Source: Conexibacter woesei Iso977N (GTDB lineage Bacteria > Actinomycetota > Thermoleophilia > Solirubrobacterales > Solirubrobacteraceae). From it: DNA of 64,000 nt. Positions 40,054 through 50,969 of this stretch are shown one piece after another. The notes under the pieces are model-generated. The model was given only the letters and a program-made list of their open reading frames with translations. It did not search any database and was not told the origin of the DNA. Position 1 is the stretch's first letter. Each line of letters begins with the position of its first letter. The stretch is taken from the NCBI RefSeq assembly GCF_000424625.1, contig NZ_AUKG01000001.1, positions 496,001 through 560,000 on the forward strand. Reading direction: 5' to 3'. A program made the translations under genes and the position numbers.

Positions 40054-40054
<1 letters not shown>
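39083..40054 (-). CDS. ddl: D-alanine--D-alanine ligase
   Basis: 323 aa from the GTG sharing a base with the pknB stop. ATP-grasp enzyme: N-terminal L-G-G-G-R-S-S-E-H-D-V-S; V-F-P-V-L-H-G-P-F-G-E-D-G-T; substrate/ATP residues in V-K-P-A-R-L-G-S-S-V-G-I; and C-terminal L-N-E-L-N-T-L-P-G-Q-T. Makes the D-Ala-D-Ala dipeptide for peptidoglycan. Follows pknB and pbpA, coupling precursor supply to the growth-signalling cluster. The TAG stop is followed in frame by three further TAG codons. Confidence 0.95.
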
Positions 40055-42011
<1,957 letters not shown>

Positions 42012-42015
<4 letters not shown>

Positions 42016-43454
42016 TGGAGGAGGGTCTTCATGATGTCGCGTGCGATCGGCGCGGCGAAGTCCCCGCCGAACCCGGTCACGGCCTTCACGGTCACCGCGA
42101 CCGCGATCCGCGGATGGTCCGCCGGCGCGAAGCCGATGAACCAGACGTCGTTGACCTTCGCGCCGAACTCGGTCTCGGCCGTGCCGGTCTTGCCCGCGAC
42201 CTGGATGCCCGGGATCTGGGCCTTCGTGCCCGTGCCGTGCGTCACCACGCCCACCATCATGTCGGTCACGGCGGCGGCCGTCGACGGCTTCATGACCTCG
42301 GACTGCTGCTCGGGCTCGATCGTGTCGACCGTGCGGCCGTCGCGATCGACCACGCGCGTGCCGATGTGCGGCTTCATCAGCCTGCCGCCGTTGGCGACCG
42401 CGGCGGCGACCTGGGCCATCTGCAGCGGCGTCGCCTGCAGGCCGCCCTGGCCGATCGCCACGCGCCCGAGGTCGACGTAGCGCGACGTCGCGGGCACCGG
42501 GTGGCCGGGCGGGTTGGGGACGATCGAGCTGGCCGACATCGTGGCCTTGGGGTAGTCGAGCTGGGGCTTGCGGTCGAAGCCGAAGCGCTCCATGTACTCC
42601 TTCATCGTCGCCGCGCCGAGCTTGGTGCCGACGTTGGCGAAGGCGGTGTTGACCGACTGGGCCAGCGCCTCCTTGATGCTGATCGGGCCGAAGTCCCTGT
42701 TGAAGTCGTTGGCCAGCGGCTTGGACGCGAACTTCTGGCCGGAGTCGCCGTCGACCGTCGAGTTCTCGTTGAACGTCCCGGTGTCGATCGCGGCGGTGGC
42801 GGTCACGACCTTGAACGTGGATCCGGGCGCGGCGCCGAACTGCACGGCGCGGTTGACCAGCGGCGTGTTCTTGTTGTCCCTGTTGGCCGAGGAGAACGCG
42901 CCCCTCTTGGTGATCCCGTTGGGGTCGTAGCCCGGGGTCGAGGCCATCACCTTGACCGCGCCGGTGCGCGGGTCCAGCGCGACGGCGGCGCCGGACGTGC
43001 CGACCGCGGCGATCTCGTCCAGCGCCAGCTGCTGGGCCTTCGGGACCAGCGACGTCCGGACGTCGTCGCCCTCGCGCTGGTGGCCGATCAGCTGGTCGAA
43101 CGTCGTCGTGATCGCGTTCTTCTTGCCGGTCAGGTCGTCGTCGTACTGCTTCTCGATCCCGGTCTGCCCGAGCGAGGTGTAGGAGTAGCCGACGGGATGG
43201 CCGAAGCGCTTGCCCTGCGGGTAGCTGCGCGAGTAGACGCCCTCGTCGTCGCGCGTGGACCTGGCGATCGCGCTGCCGTCGGCGGCGAAGATCGTGCCGC
43301 GGCGGATCTTCGTCTCGCGGATCAGCGCGCGGCGGTTCTGGGGGTCGTCGTTGAGCTTCTTGGCCCTGACGACCGTCCACCAGGTCGTCGACCCGAGCAG
43401 CGCGGCGAACATCAGCAGCGCGACGACGAAGAGGCGGCCGATCGGCTTGTTCAC
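42012..43454 (-). CDS. pbpA: Class B penicillin-binding protein (PbpA/FtsI type)
   Basis: 480 aa from the GTG overlapping the ftsW/rodA stop (GTGA). N-terminal membrane helix about 7-25; dimerisation domain with R-R-G-T-I-F-A-A-D-G; transpeptidase domain with the active Ser in G-S-T-F-K, the S-x-N motif in S-V-N-T-A, and K-T-G-T near 420. Mono-functional transpeptidase working with the adjacent SEDS glycosyltransferase. Equivalent of mycobacterial PbpA by size and position. Confidence 0.95.
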
Positions 43455-44812
43455 GCCGGCAGCTCCGCTTCGCGCCGCGCGCGATCCGACACCATCAACA
43501 ACAACGCCAAGAGCACGAAGTTGGCCAGCACCGACGAGCCGCCGTAGGAGACGAACGGCAGCGTGACGCCGGTCAAGGGGATCAACTTGGTCACGCCGCC
43601 GACGATCACGAAGACCTGCAGCGCGAAGACGCTCGTCAGCCCGGTCGCCAGCAGCTTGCTGAACGAGTCGCGCGCGAGCATCGCGATCTTGAAGCCGCGC
43701 TGGACGACCAGCAGGTTGATGCACAACAGTCCGGCCGCGCCCGCGAGGCCGAGCTCGTTGACGATCACCGCGTAGATGAAGTCGGTGTGCGGCGCGGGCA
43801 GCAGCGAGCAGTTGATGGTGGAGTCGGCCGTCGAGTGGCAGAGCGCGCCGATGCGCAGCACCGACTGGCCGAAGCCCTGCCCGAGCACGCCGCCGTCGGC
43901 CTGCGCCCACAGGCCCTGCGCGAGCTGGTAGCTGCCGCCGCTCTGCCTGTTGAGCAGCACCGCGTCGAACGGGTGCTTCCAGGCGTCGATGCGGTCGGCG
44001 ATGTGGCCGATGTGGCCGGCGACGAGGTAAGCGCCGAGGCCGAACGTGACGAGCCCGACGACGACGAAGCTCAGCCGGTCGGTCGCGACGTAGATCATCG
44101 CCAGGAACGCGCCGAAGAACATCACCGACGACCCGATGTCGCGGATGTAGAACAGCAGCAGCATCGCCGTGCCCCAGACCACGAGCATCGGGCCGAAGTG
44201 CTTCAGCGGCGGGATCGTCACGCCCGCGAAGCGCCTCCCGGCGGTCACCAGCAGCTGGCGCGTGTCGCGCAGGTAGGACGCCAGGAAGACGACGATCGCG
44301 ATCTTCGCGAACTCCGCGGGCTGCACCGACAGCGAGCCGATCTGGATCGACAGGTACGCGCCGTTGACCGGCGTGAACGCCCGCGGCAGCATCAGCAGCA
44401 GGATCCCGCCGATCGCGATCAGGTAGCGGTAGCGCTCCAGCTTGCGGTAGTCGCGCAGCAGCACGATCGTCGCGGTGAAGAGGCCGAGGCCGATCACGAA
44501 CCACTGCGCCTGCAGGCGCGCGAGGCCGTCGTCGATCCGGTAGATCTCGACCAGGCCGAAGCTCGCCAGCAGCGCGGCGAGCGGGAACAGATACGGGTCG
44601 GCGCGCGGCAGGAAGATCCGGATGACGACGTGCGCGGCGAAGCAGAGGCCGAGGAAGATCGCGCCGTAGGTCAGGCTGACGTTCGAGACCTCGTTGGTCC
44701 CGGACAGGCCGCCGAGCAGGTCGTCACGGCTCAGGAAGACGGCGGCGAACCCGGCGCTGATCAGCAGCGCGGCGGGGATGAGCGCGAAGAGCTCGCGATT
44801 GCGTGCGCTCAA
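43451..44812 (-). CDS. rodA: SEDS-family peptidoglycan polymerase (FtsW/RodA)
   Basis: 453 aa if started at the TTG at 44812 (AGAGGG 5 nt upstream); no in-frame ATG or GTG gives a better start. About 11-12 membrane segments. Family motifs: L-S-I-Q-I-G-S-L-S-V-Q-P-A-E-F-A-K, D-I-G-S-S-V-M-F-F, and P-L-T-G-V-T-L-P-F-V-S-Y-G-G-S-S near the C-terminus. Polymerises lipid II with the neighbouring PBP. Confidence 0.92.
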   Translation of the reverse strand: MSARNRELFALIPAALLISAGFAAVFLSRDDLLGGLSGTNEVSNVSLTYGAIFLGLCFAAHVVIRIFLPRADPYLFPLAALLASFGLVEIYRIDDGLARLQAQWFVIGLGLFTATIVLLRDYRKLERYRYLIAIGGILLLMLPRAFTPVNGAYLSIQIGSLSVQPAEFAKIAIVVFLASYLRDTRQLLVTAGRRFAGVTIPPLKHFGPMLVVWGTAMLLLFYIRDIGSSVMFFGAFLAMIYVATDRLSFVVVGLVTFGLGAYLVAGHIGHIADRIDAWKHPFDAVLLNRQSGGSYQLAQGLWAQADGGVLGQGFGQSVLRIGALCHSTADSTINCSLLPAPHTDFIYAVIVNELGLAGAAGLLCINLLVVQRGFKIAMLARDSFSKLLATGLTSVFALQVFVIVGGVTKLIPLTGVTLPFVSYGGSSVLANFVLLALLLMVSDRARREAELPA

Positions 44813-44840
44813 CAGAGCCCTCTGGGCGAGGTTGGGCCCT

Positions 44841-46094
44841 TCACTGCGTGTTCTGCCCCGCGATCTCGCCGCGCTCGAGCTGACGCACGAGATCGACCGC
44901 ATCGTCATAGGACCGCAGCTTGTTCGCGGTGACCGTCCTCTGCACGTGCGGGGAGAGCTCCTGCGCGGGCACGCCGGTCGTGAACTCGGTGGAGTAGAGG
45001 TCGAAGCCGCCGGGCAGCTCGTAGGGCAGCCCGGAGTAGAGCGTGACGTAGCCGTCGTCGTTCGTCCCCACGAAGTAGACGGACTGGGCAGCGATCCAGC
45101 CGCCGGAGGCGACGAGCGCCAGCAGGACGAAGATGACCGCGAAGCCCTTGGCGAACGGGACCCAGCGGCGGCGCTTGCGGCGCGGCTGCGCGCGGGGGTC
45201 ACCCGGGCGGGGCGGCCGCGGCTGGCGGCGCTGCGCCTGCGTCGTGGCGGGCGCCGCCTCGGCGACGCTGGCCAGCGGCGCGCCGCGGGAGGTCTCGACA
45301 GTCGCGGGCGGGCGCACGGCCGGCTCGCCGACCATCGTGTGCTCGCTGACGACCGCGCCCGCGCCGGGCGTGACGTCCTCGACGCGGAACAGGATCAACG
45401 TGATGTTGTCGCGCCCGCCGGCCTCGTTGGCCGCGGCGACCAGGCGCTGCGCGGCGACGGCCAGCGACTCGGCGCCCGCGATGATCTCGGCGATCAGCGC
45501 GTCCGGGACCATGCCGGTCAGGCCGTCGGAGCAGAGCAGGAAGACGTCGCCGTCGCGGACCGGCCAGGAGAAGTGGTCGACGACGACCTCGCCCTCGATC
45601 CCCAGCGCGCGGGTGATGATCGACCGCTGCGGGTGGTCCTCGGCCTCTTCGGCCGAGATCTGGCCGCGCCGGACCAGCTCGCCCACGAGCGAGTGGTCGT
45701 CGGTCAGCTGCTGCAGCTCGCCGTCGCGCAGGACGTAGAAGCGCGAGTCGCCGACGTGGGCGATCGCGAGGTCCTCGGGCGTGACGTAGGCGACGGTCAG
45801 CGTCGTGCCCATCCCGGCGAACTGGTCGTCGGACTGCGCCTGGGCGTAGACCTCGACGTTGGCGCGCTCGACCAGCTCGGCCAGGCGCGCCTCGTAGGTG
45901 CCGGGGCCGTCGGGCAGGCCGCCGAGCGCCCTGAAGACCTCGACCGCGGTCGACGACGCGACCTCGCCCGCCTGCGCGCCGCCCATGCCGTCGGCGAGCA
46001 CGAACAGCGGCGAGTTGGCCCAGTAGGAGTCCTCGTTGGCGGAGCGGGCGCGGCCGGTGTCGGTCCGGGCGGCGAGGTCTGAGACGCGCAGCAT
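44841..46094 (-). CDS. pstP: PP2C-type Ser/Thr phosphatase PstP
   Basis: 417 aa. PP2C catalytic domain about 5-238 with N-E-D-S-Y-W, L-A-D-G-M-G-G metal-binding Asp/Gly, H-V-G-D-S-R and C-S-D-G-L-T-G and G-G-R-D-N-I-T; a Pro/Arg-rich juxtamembrane region about 265-312; one membrane helix about 316-338; and a ~75-residue external tail. Reverses the kinases of this cluster. Shares a base with the preceding fhaB stop. Confidence 0.94.
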   Translation of the reverse strand: MLRVSDLAARTDTGRARSANEDSYWANSPLFVLADGMGGAQAGEVASSTAVEVFRALGGLPDGPGTYEARLAELVERANVEVYAQAQSDDQFAGMGTTLTVAYVTPEDLAIAHVGDSRFYVLRDGELQQLTDDHSLVGELVRRGQISAEEAEDHPQRSIITRALGIEGEVVVDHFSWPVRDGDVFLLCSDGLTGMVPDALIAEIIAGAESLAVAAQRLVAAANEAGGRDNITLILFRVEDVTPGAGAVVSEHTMVGEPAVRPPATVETSRGAPLASVAEAAPATTQAQRRQPRPPRPGDPRAQPRRKRRRWVPFAKGFAVIFVLLALVASGGWIAAQSVYFVGTNDDGYVTLYSGLPYELPGGFDLYSTEFTTGVPAQELSPHVQRTVTANKLRSYDDAVDLVRQLERGEIAGQNTQ

Positions 46095-46591
46095 CAGCGG
46101 TCCAGGTAGGTGAACTCGCTGTCGCCGATCCGCACGCGGTCGCCGGCGTGCAGCGGCTGGGGGCCGGACAGCAGCTCTTCGTTGAGGTAGGTGCCGTTGG
46201 TCGAGCCGAGGTCCTCGATCACGATCACCGCGCCCTGGCGCGTCAGGCGCGCGTGGCGGGAGGAGGCGAACGGGTCCTCGAGCCGGATCTCGGCCTGGTC
46301 GCCGCGGCCCATGACGGCGCCCTCGCCGACCTCGTACTCCATGCCGGGCACGTGGCCGGGCGCGCGCTCGACGACCAGGCGCGGGTCCTCGGGCGCCGCG
46401 CCTTGGGTGCTCGCGGAGTGGATCCCGGTGGCATCGGCGGGCGGCGGCGGCGCGTAGCCGCCGGGCGCGGGCGTCGTCTGGATCGTCGTGCGCCTGAGAT
46501 CCCTCAGCGCGTTGCGGCTGATCCAGAGCAGGAACAGGTACAGGACCGCGAGGAAGGCGAACTTCAGGGCGACGGAAGCGGGGTCGATCAT
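46094..46591 (-). CDS. fhaB: FHA-domain membrane protein (FhaB/FipA type)
   Basis: 165 aa. N-terminal membrane helix about 8-25, a Pro/Ala linker, then an FHA domain about 80-160 with G-R-G-D-Q-A-E-I, S-S-R-H-A-R-L and L-G-S-T-N-G-T-Y-L-N, the phosphothreonine-binding loop residues. Recruits phosphorylated partners at the membrane; in mycobacteria it links to FtsZ/FtsQ. Located between pstP and fhaA. Confidence 0.92.
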   Translation of the reverse strand: MIDPASVALKFAFLAVLYLFLLWISRNALRDLRRTTIQTTPAPGGYAPPPPADATGIHSASTQGAAPEDPRLVVERAPGHVPGMEYEVGEGAVMGRGDQAEIRLEDPFASSRHARLTRQGAVIVIEDLGSTNGTYLNEELLSGPQPLHAGDRVRIGDSEFTYLDR

Positions 46592-46598
46592 GCGGCGG

Positions 46599-47384
46599 TC
46601 ACTCGACCTCGAACGTGACGGTGACGGTGCCGAGCTCGATCCTGTCGCCGGACTCCAGCGGGTGCGGGCCGTCGACCTGGCGGCCGTTGACGCGCACGCC
46701 GTTGGTCGAGCCGAGGTCCTGGATCCGCCAGCCGTTGCCGCCGGGCAGCAGCTCGGCGTGGCGGCGGGAGACGTTGGTGTCGTCGACGACGATGTCGGCC
46801 TCGCGGCTGCGGCCGATCAACGCGCCCTGCGGCGGGACGAGCAGGCGCTTGCCGTTGACGACGACGATCGCGCGGCGGCGGCCCACGCCGGCGCCGGAGC
46901 CGACGTCCTCGAGCGCGTCCTGGTGGCGGGCCGAGGTCGAGTAGACCATCGTGTGGCCCATGTCGGCGGGCCTCGCGGCCGGCGCTTCCGAGGATGCGGA
47001 CCCACCCGCCCCGTACGGCTCGATCAGGCGCGCCTGGATGCCGAACTCGCCGAGCGCGAGGCGGTCGTCGGTCCGGAACTCGATCTGCGGCTTGGAGACC
47101 AGCGCGAGCCGCTCGCGGCGCGCGTGCTCCAGCAGGTAGGCACCGAGCTCGTCGATGACGGACTGCTCCACGCCCTCGTAGCGCTCCCGGTCCTGGGGCG
47201 ACAGCCAGACGACGTACTCGTTGGGGACGTAGGTGCGGGAGACCGAGACCGTGCGGTGCTCGTCCATCTCCTTGGCCAGCTTGCGGGCCAGCTCGACGGG
47301 CCGGACCTCGCTGCGGAAGACGCGACCGAACGTCCCCTCGACGAGGCCGGCGATCTTCTCTTCGAGGTTGCGGAGAACGCTCAT
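46599..47384 (-). CDS. fhaA: FhaA-like protein (DUF3662 plus FHA domain)
   Basis: 261 aa. Residues about 1-125 are the DUF3662/GAF-like N-terminal domain (L-E-E-K-I-A-G-L-V-E-G-T-F-G-R-V-F and P-V-E-L-A-R-K-L-A-K-E-M-D); a linker; then FHA domain about 180-258 with G-R-S-R-E-A-D-I-V, S-R-R-H-A-E-L and L-G-S-T-N-G-V-R-V-N. Promoter side: a TAACCT hexamer and a GTTCC...GGAAC hairpin lie in the 55-nt gap upstream. Confidence 0.93.
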   Translation of the reverse strand: MSVLRNLEEKIAGLVEGTFGRVFRSEVRPVELARKLAKEMDEHRTVSVSRTYVPNEYVVWLSPQDRERYEGVEQSVIDELGAYLLEHARRERLALVSKPQIEFRTDDRLALGEFGIQARLIEPYGAGGSASSEAPAARPADMGHTMVYSTSARHQDALEDVGSGAGVGRRRAIVVVNGKRLLVPPQGALIGRSREADIVVDDTNVSRRHAELLPGGNGWRIQDLGSTNGVRVNGRQVDGPHPLESGDRIELGTVTVTFEVE

Positions 47385-47439
47385 GCCGTGCAGGGGCCAG
47401 TTCCCCGGGGAGGAACGGGGCGAACTAGGTTACGCAAGC

Positions 47440-49107
47440 TCAACGCGCGTCGCGCGGGCGGAGTTGCGCTCGGGGCAGGATCGCGAGCACCGCGGCGAGG
47501 ATCGCACCCTGGATCAACCCGCGCGGCGCGGTGCCGAGCGCGGCCTGCGTGGCGGCCGCCAGGCCCGCCGCCCAGGCGGTCGCGGCGACGATGTCGAACA
47601 CCAGCAGCCGGCCACGGACCAGGAACGGGAGGATCGCGGCGCCCGCCGCCCAGATCCCGGCCAGCGCGATCGACTGCGCGCTCAGGACCGACCAGACCGC
47701 GTCGCTGCCGCCGCTCGCGGCGGGCGCGCCGAGGACCAGCGTCCGGTGCAGCAGCGGTTCTGCGAGGAGCGTCGCCCATGCGCCGAGGGCACCCACCGCG
47801 GCGCGCGTCCACACGTCGCCGGTCCGGCCCGCGACCGCCGGGAAGCCGCCCGCGACGGTCCCGAGGGCCATCACCGGCGCCAGCGCGGGGACCGACCACG
47901 TCACCGGCGAGGCGAGCCGCAGCAGGAACGGCACCGGGAGGACCGCCGCCCCGACCAGCCACGCGCGGTCGGGCGCGACGTCCGCCAGCCACACGGTCGT
48001 CGTGACCGCCATCGCGACCCAGACGATCCGCGGGAGCAGCAGCGCGGCGAGCGCGACTCCCAGCGCGCCGGTCGCGGGCGCGACGAGCGGCTCGGCGCCG
48101 CCGGGCGGGCCCCATTTCAGCGCGGCGGCGGCCAGCGCGGCGGCGCCGGCGGCGGTCGCGGCGCGCTCGATCAGGCGGGTGCGCTGCGGTGGGACGACCG
48201 GCGCGAGCGGCTCCAGCGCGCCGCCGGCGATCGTCCCGGGCTCGTCGTCGACGTCGGCCAGCGCGGTGCTCAGCGCGGCCTTGAGGTCCTGGAGCGTCCC
48301 GCGCTCCTCGGGGTGCGGCCAGACCGCGGTGTCGATCGCCTCGCAGAGCTCGAGCGGCAGGTCGCGGCGCAGGCGGCCCAGCGGCGGCAGGCGCTGGCCG
48401 ATCCGGCGCGCGGTCGCGCCCGCGCCCCGCGCGCGCAGGGGGTTCACGCCCGCCAGGCCCTCGTAGAGGCAGAGCCCGAGCGCGTAGAGGTCGGCCTCCG
48501 CGCCGACGTCGCCGCCCTCGGCCTGCTCGGGCGCCATGTAGGCGAGCGTGCCGACGACGTCGCCCGTCCGCGTGAGCGCGTCGTCGCCCGCGATCCGCGC
48601 GACGCCGAAGTCGGTCAGCTTCGCGGGCGGCCCGTCGCCGTCACCCGCGGCGTCCGGGACGAGGATGTTCAGCGGCTTGACGTCGCGGTGGATGATCCCG
48701 CGCCTGTGGGCGTGGGCGAGCGCGTCGCACAGCGCGACGCCGATCTCGACGACGTCGCGGTCGCTCAGCGCGCCCTCCTCGAGCAGGCGCGCGAACGTCG
48801 CGCCCCGGACCAGCTCGGAGACGAGGTAGACGTGGTCGTCGTCGGAGCCCGCCTCGTGCAGCGCGACGATCGCGGGGTGCTGCAAGCGCGCGGCGGCGGT
48901 CGCTTCGCGCTGCGCGCGCTTGGCGGTCTCGGCGTCCGGCGCCGGGATCCGCTTGACCGCGACGGTCCGGTCGAGCTTCAGGTCGCGCGCCAGCCAGACC
49001 GCGCCGAACCCGCCGGAGCCCAGGCGGCGGTGGAGCTCGTAGCGGTCCAGGACGACCTCGGCGGAGGCCGTCTGCGTGGTCGTCGTGGTGTGCTCCGCGG
49101 TCTCCAC
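47440..49107 (-). CDS. Ser/Thr protein kinase fused to a multispanning membrane domain
   Basis: 555 aa from the GTG at 49107 (V-E-T-A-E-H). After a Thr-rich start, the kinase domain runs about 18-275: G-S-G-G-F-G-A-V-W, V-A-V-K-R-I, H-R-D-V-K-P-L-N, D-F-G-V-A and A-P-E-Q. The rest (about 305-545) is strongly hydrophobic with about seven to nine predicted membrane helices and short loops, and no PASTA or other sensor domain. The membrane half could sense a membrane or small-molecule signal. Only the kinase part is recognisable by family. Adjacent to fhaA, whose FHA domain may be a target. Confidence 0.85.
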   Translation of the reverse strand: METAEHTTTTTQTASAEVVLDRYELHRRLGSGGFGAVWLARDLKLDRTVAVKRIPAPDAETAKRAQREATAAARLQHPAIVALHEAGSDDDHVYLVSELVRGATFARLLEEGALSDRDVVEIGVALCDALAHAHRRGIIHRDVKPLNILVPDAAGDGDGPPAKLTDFGVARIAGDDALTRTGDVVGTLAYMAPEQAEGGDVGAEADLYALGLCLYEGLAGVNPLRARGAGATARRIGQRLPPLGRLRRDLPLELCEAIDTAVWPHPEERGTLQDLKAALSTALADVDDEPGTIAGGALEPLAPVVPPQRTRLIERAATAAGAAALAAAALKWGPPGGAEPLVAPATGALGVALAALLLPRIVWVAMAVTTTVWLADVAPDRAWLVGAAVLPVPFLLRLASPVTWSVPALAPVMALGTVAGGFPAVAGRTGDVWTRAAVGALGAWATLLAEPLLHRTLVLGAPAASGGSDAVWSVLSAQSIALAGIWAAGAAILPFLVRGRLLVFDIVAATAWAAGLAAATQAALGTAPRGLIQGAILAAVLAILPRAQLRPRDAR

Positions 49108-49223
49108 CGCGTTTGGTCTTCCGCGCGGGAAGAAGGTGCCCTGCGCGCGACGGCGAAGTTGCAGCGGGCGTTGCCGCCCGACGTACCCGCAATACTGGCC
49201 CATTCGACGCCGCCTGGAGCGAC

Positions 49224-50384
49224 GTGTCCTTCTTCGACGACGAGCCCGACGACGAGCCCACCCGTGTCACCCGGCCCGCGCGCCCGCGCAGGGCTGCGCC
49301 TGCCGGTGGCGGCGGTGCGCGCCCGCGCGGCGGTGGAGGGGGTGGCCGGGCCGGCGGCGCCGGCACCCCGCCCGCCGACATCGCGCGGCGCCGGCAGTTC
49401 GTGCTGTTCGGCGGCCTGGCGGTCGTCGCGATCCTCCTGATCTTCACCGTCAGGTCGTGCGGGAGCACGCGCGCCAAGAACGCGCTGAAGGACTACAACC
49501 GCAACGTCACGTCGATCGTGCAGTCCTCGGACGGCGAGGTCTCCAAGCAGCTGTTCGACGTGCTCGGCGGAACCGGGAGCCAGAGGGACGTGCAGGTCGC
49601 CGTCCAGCAGGTCCGGCTCGAGGCCGAGAACGACGCCAAGCGCGCCAAGGAGCTCGACGCGCCGAGCGCCGTCGGCACGGCCCAGCACGACTTCGAGATG
49701 GTCATGAACTTCCGGGAAGCCGGGGTGACCGAGATCGCCGAGCAGCTCAACAAGGCCGTGTCGTCGCAGCCGGGCGCGCAGGACGCGATCCGCCGGATCG
49801 CTGGGCAGATGCAGCAGTTCCTGGCCAGCGACATCGTCTACTCGCAGCGCGTCAAGCCGCTGATCGAGGACGCGCTGAAGAGCAAGGACATCAACGACCA
49901 GCAGGTCCCGGCGTCGAAGTTCCTGCCGTCGATCGGCTGGCTCGATCCGGACCAGGTCAGCACGAAGCTCAACCCGAGCGCGTCGTCGGACAGCTCGACC
50001 GGCAGGGGCACGCCGAAGCCGGGCACGCACGGCCACGGGCTGCTGAGCACCAAGATCGGCGCTACGACGCTGCAGCCGGGGTCGGCCATCAACAAGGTCA
50101 CGACGGCGACGCCGCTGCCGGTCGAAGTGTCGTACGCCAACCAGGGCGAGAACGACGAGACCAACGTCGACATCAACGTGACGATCACCGGCGGGCCGAG
50201 GAGGATCTCGGTCGACAAGAGGCTCAACCAGACCAAGGCCGGGACCCAGGGCGCGGTGACGATCAACCTGCCGACGGTCCCGCCGAAGGGCACCTCGACG
50301 GTGATGAAGGTGACGATCAAGCCCGTCAACGGCGAGATCAACACCACCAACAACACCTCGTCGTACACCGTGTTGTTCCAGTAG
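49224..50384 (+). CDS. Single-span membrane protein with Ig-like C-terminal domain, function unknown
   Basis: 386 aa from the GTG at 49224 (GGAG 4 nt upstream). Acidic start (F-F-D-D-E-P-D-D-E-P), a Gly/Arg/Pro-rich disordered stretch, a membrane helix about 60-80 (Q-F-V-L-F-G-G-L-A-V-V-A-I-L-L-I-F), then a helical external domain (about 90-230) and a Ser/Gly linker leading to a beta-rich CARDB-like module (about 285-386) with V-E-V-S-Y-A-N-Q-G-E-N-D-E-T-N-V-D and I-N-T-T-N-N. No family name recognised. Divergent from the kinase; the 116-nt gap may hold promoters for both (TACTGG-like -10 at about 49194). Confidence 0.75.
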   Translation: MSFFDDEPDDEPTRVTRPARPRRAAPAGGGGARPRGGGGGGRAGGAGTPPADIARRRQFVLFGGLAVVAILLIFTVRSCGSTRAKNALKDYNRNVTSIVQSSDGEVSKQLFDVLGGTGSQRDVQVAVQQVRLEAENDAKRAKELDAPSAVGTAQHDFEMVMNFREAGVTEIAEQLNKAVSSQPGAQDAIRRIAGQMQQFLASDIVYSQRVKPLIEDALKSKDINDQQVPASKFLPSIGWLDPDQVSTKLNPSASSDSSTGRGTPKPGTHGHGLLSTKIGATTLQPGSAINKVTTATPLPVEVSYANQGENDETNVDINVTITGGPRRISVDKRLNQTKAGTQGAVTINLPTVPPKGTSTVMKVTIKPVNGEINTTNNTSSYTVLFQ

Positions 50385-50387
50385 GAC

Positions 50388-50406
50388 CCGTGCCCGTGCG
50401 GCACGG
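50388..50406 (+). terminator. Terminator after the membrane protein gene
   Basis: CCGTGCC / GGCACGG 7-bp stem (50388-50394 / 50400-50406) with a 5-nt loop, 4 nt after the stop codon. Confidence 0.65.
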
Positions 50407-50447
50407 CGGGGCGCGTTCCGGGCGGCGGGCCTAGTAGCGTCGAGGGC

Positions 50448-50969
50448 GTGGACAGCTCGACCGCAGGGATCGTCGCGATCGCGGCCTGCGCGGTGGCGCT
50501 GGCGGCGCTGGTCGTCGGCACGGTCGCGGTCGTCCGGCTGCGCCGGTTGCGCGCCGACCAGCGCGTCCTGCTCGGGACCGGGCCGACGGAGGACCTCGTC
50601 GAGCACGCGGCGCGCATCGAGCAGGAGTTCCGGTCGCTGCACGCCTACGTCGGCGACGTCGCGGCGCGGCTCGACGGCCGGCTCGGCACGGCCGAGGACC
50701 GCCTCGACCGCGCGATCGCGTTCCGCGGGCTGGTCCGGTTCGACGCCTACAACGAGATGTCGGGGCAGCAGTCGGTGGCGATCGCGCTGCTCGACGCCGA
50801 GCAGTCCGGGATCGTCCTGAGCTCGATCCACCATCGCGACCAGGCGCGGCTCTACGTCAAGCACATGGTCAACGGGGAGCCCGAGTACCCGCTGTCGCCC
50901 GAGGAGATCGAGGCGGTCCGGGTCGCGCTCGCGGGCGAGCCGCCGCCGACCCCGCCGCGCCTGCCATGA
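50448..50969 (+). CDS. DUF4446 family membrane protein
   Basis: 173 aa from a GTG. N-terminal membrane helix about 6-28, a helical region (V-E-H-A-A-R-I-E-Q-E-F), then the family block V-R-F-D-A-Y-N-E-M-S-G-Q-Q-S-V-A-I-A-L-L-D, S-S-I-H-H-R-D-Q-A-R-L-Y-V-K and L-S-P-E-E-I-E-A-V. Function of the family is unknown; homologues often sit near pheA and other origin-proximal genes in Gram-positives. A TAGCGT hexamer 7 nt before the GTG suggests a leaderless message. Overlaps pheA by 4 nt. Confidence 0.85.
   Translation: MDSSTAGIVAIAACAVALAALVVGTVAVVRLRRLRADQRVLLGTGPTEDLVEHAARIEQEFRSLHAYVGDVAARLDGRLGTAEDRLDRAIAFRGLVRFDAYNEMSGQQSVAIALLDAEQSGIVLSSIHHRDQARLYVKHMVNGEPEYPLSPEEIEAVRVALAGEPPPTPPRLP

Noticed and set aside
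49108-49203. Longer N-terminus for the membrane-domain kinase
   Set aside because: The added residues (Arg/Gln-rich) extend across the divergent promoter region; the GTG at 49107 is more plausible.
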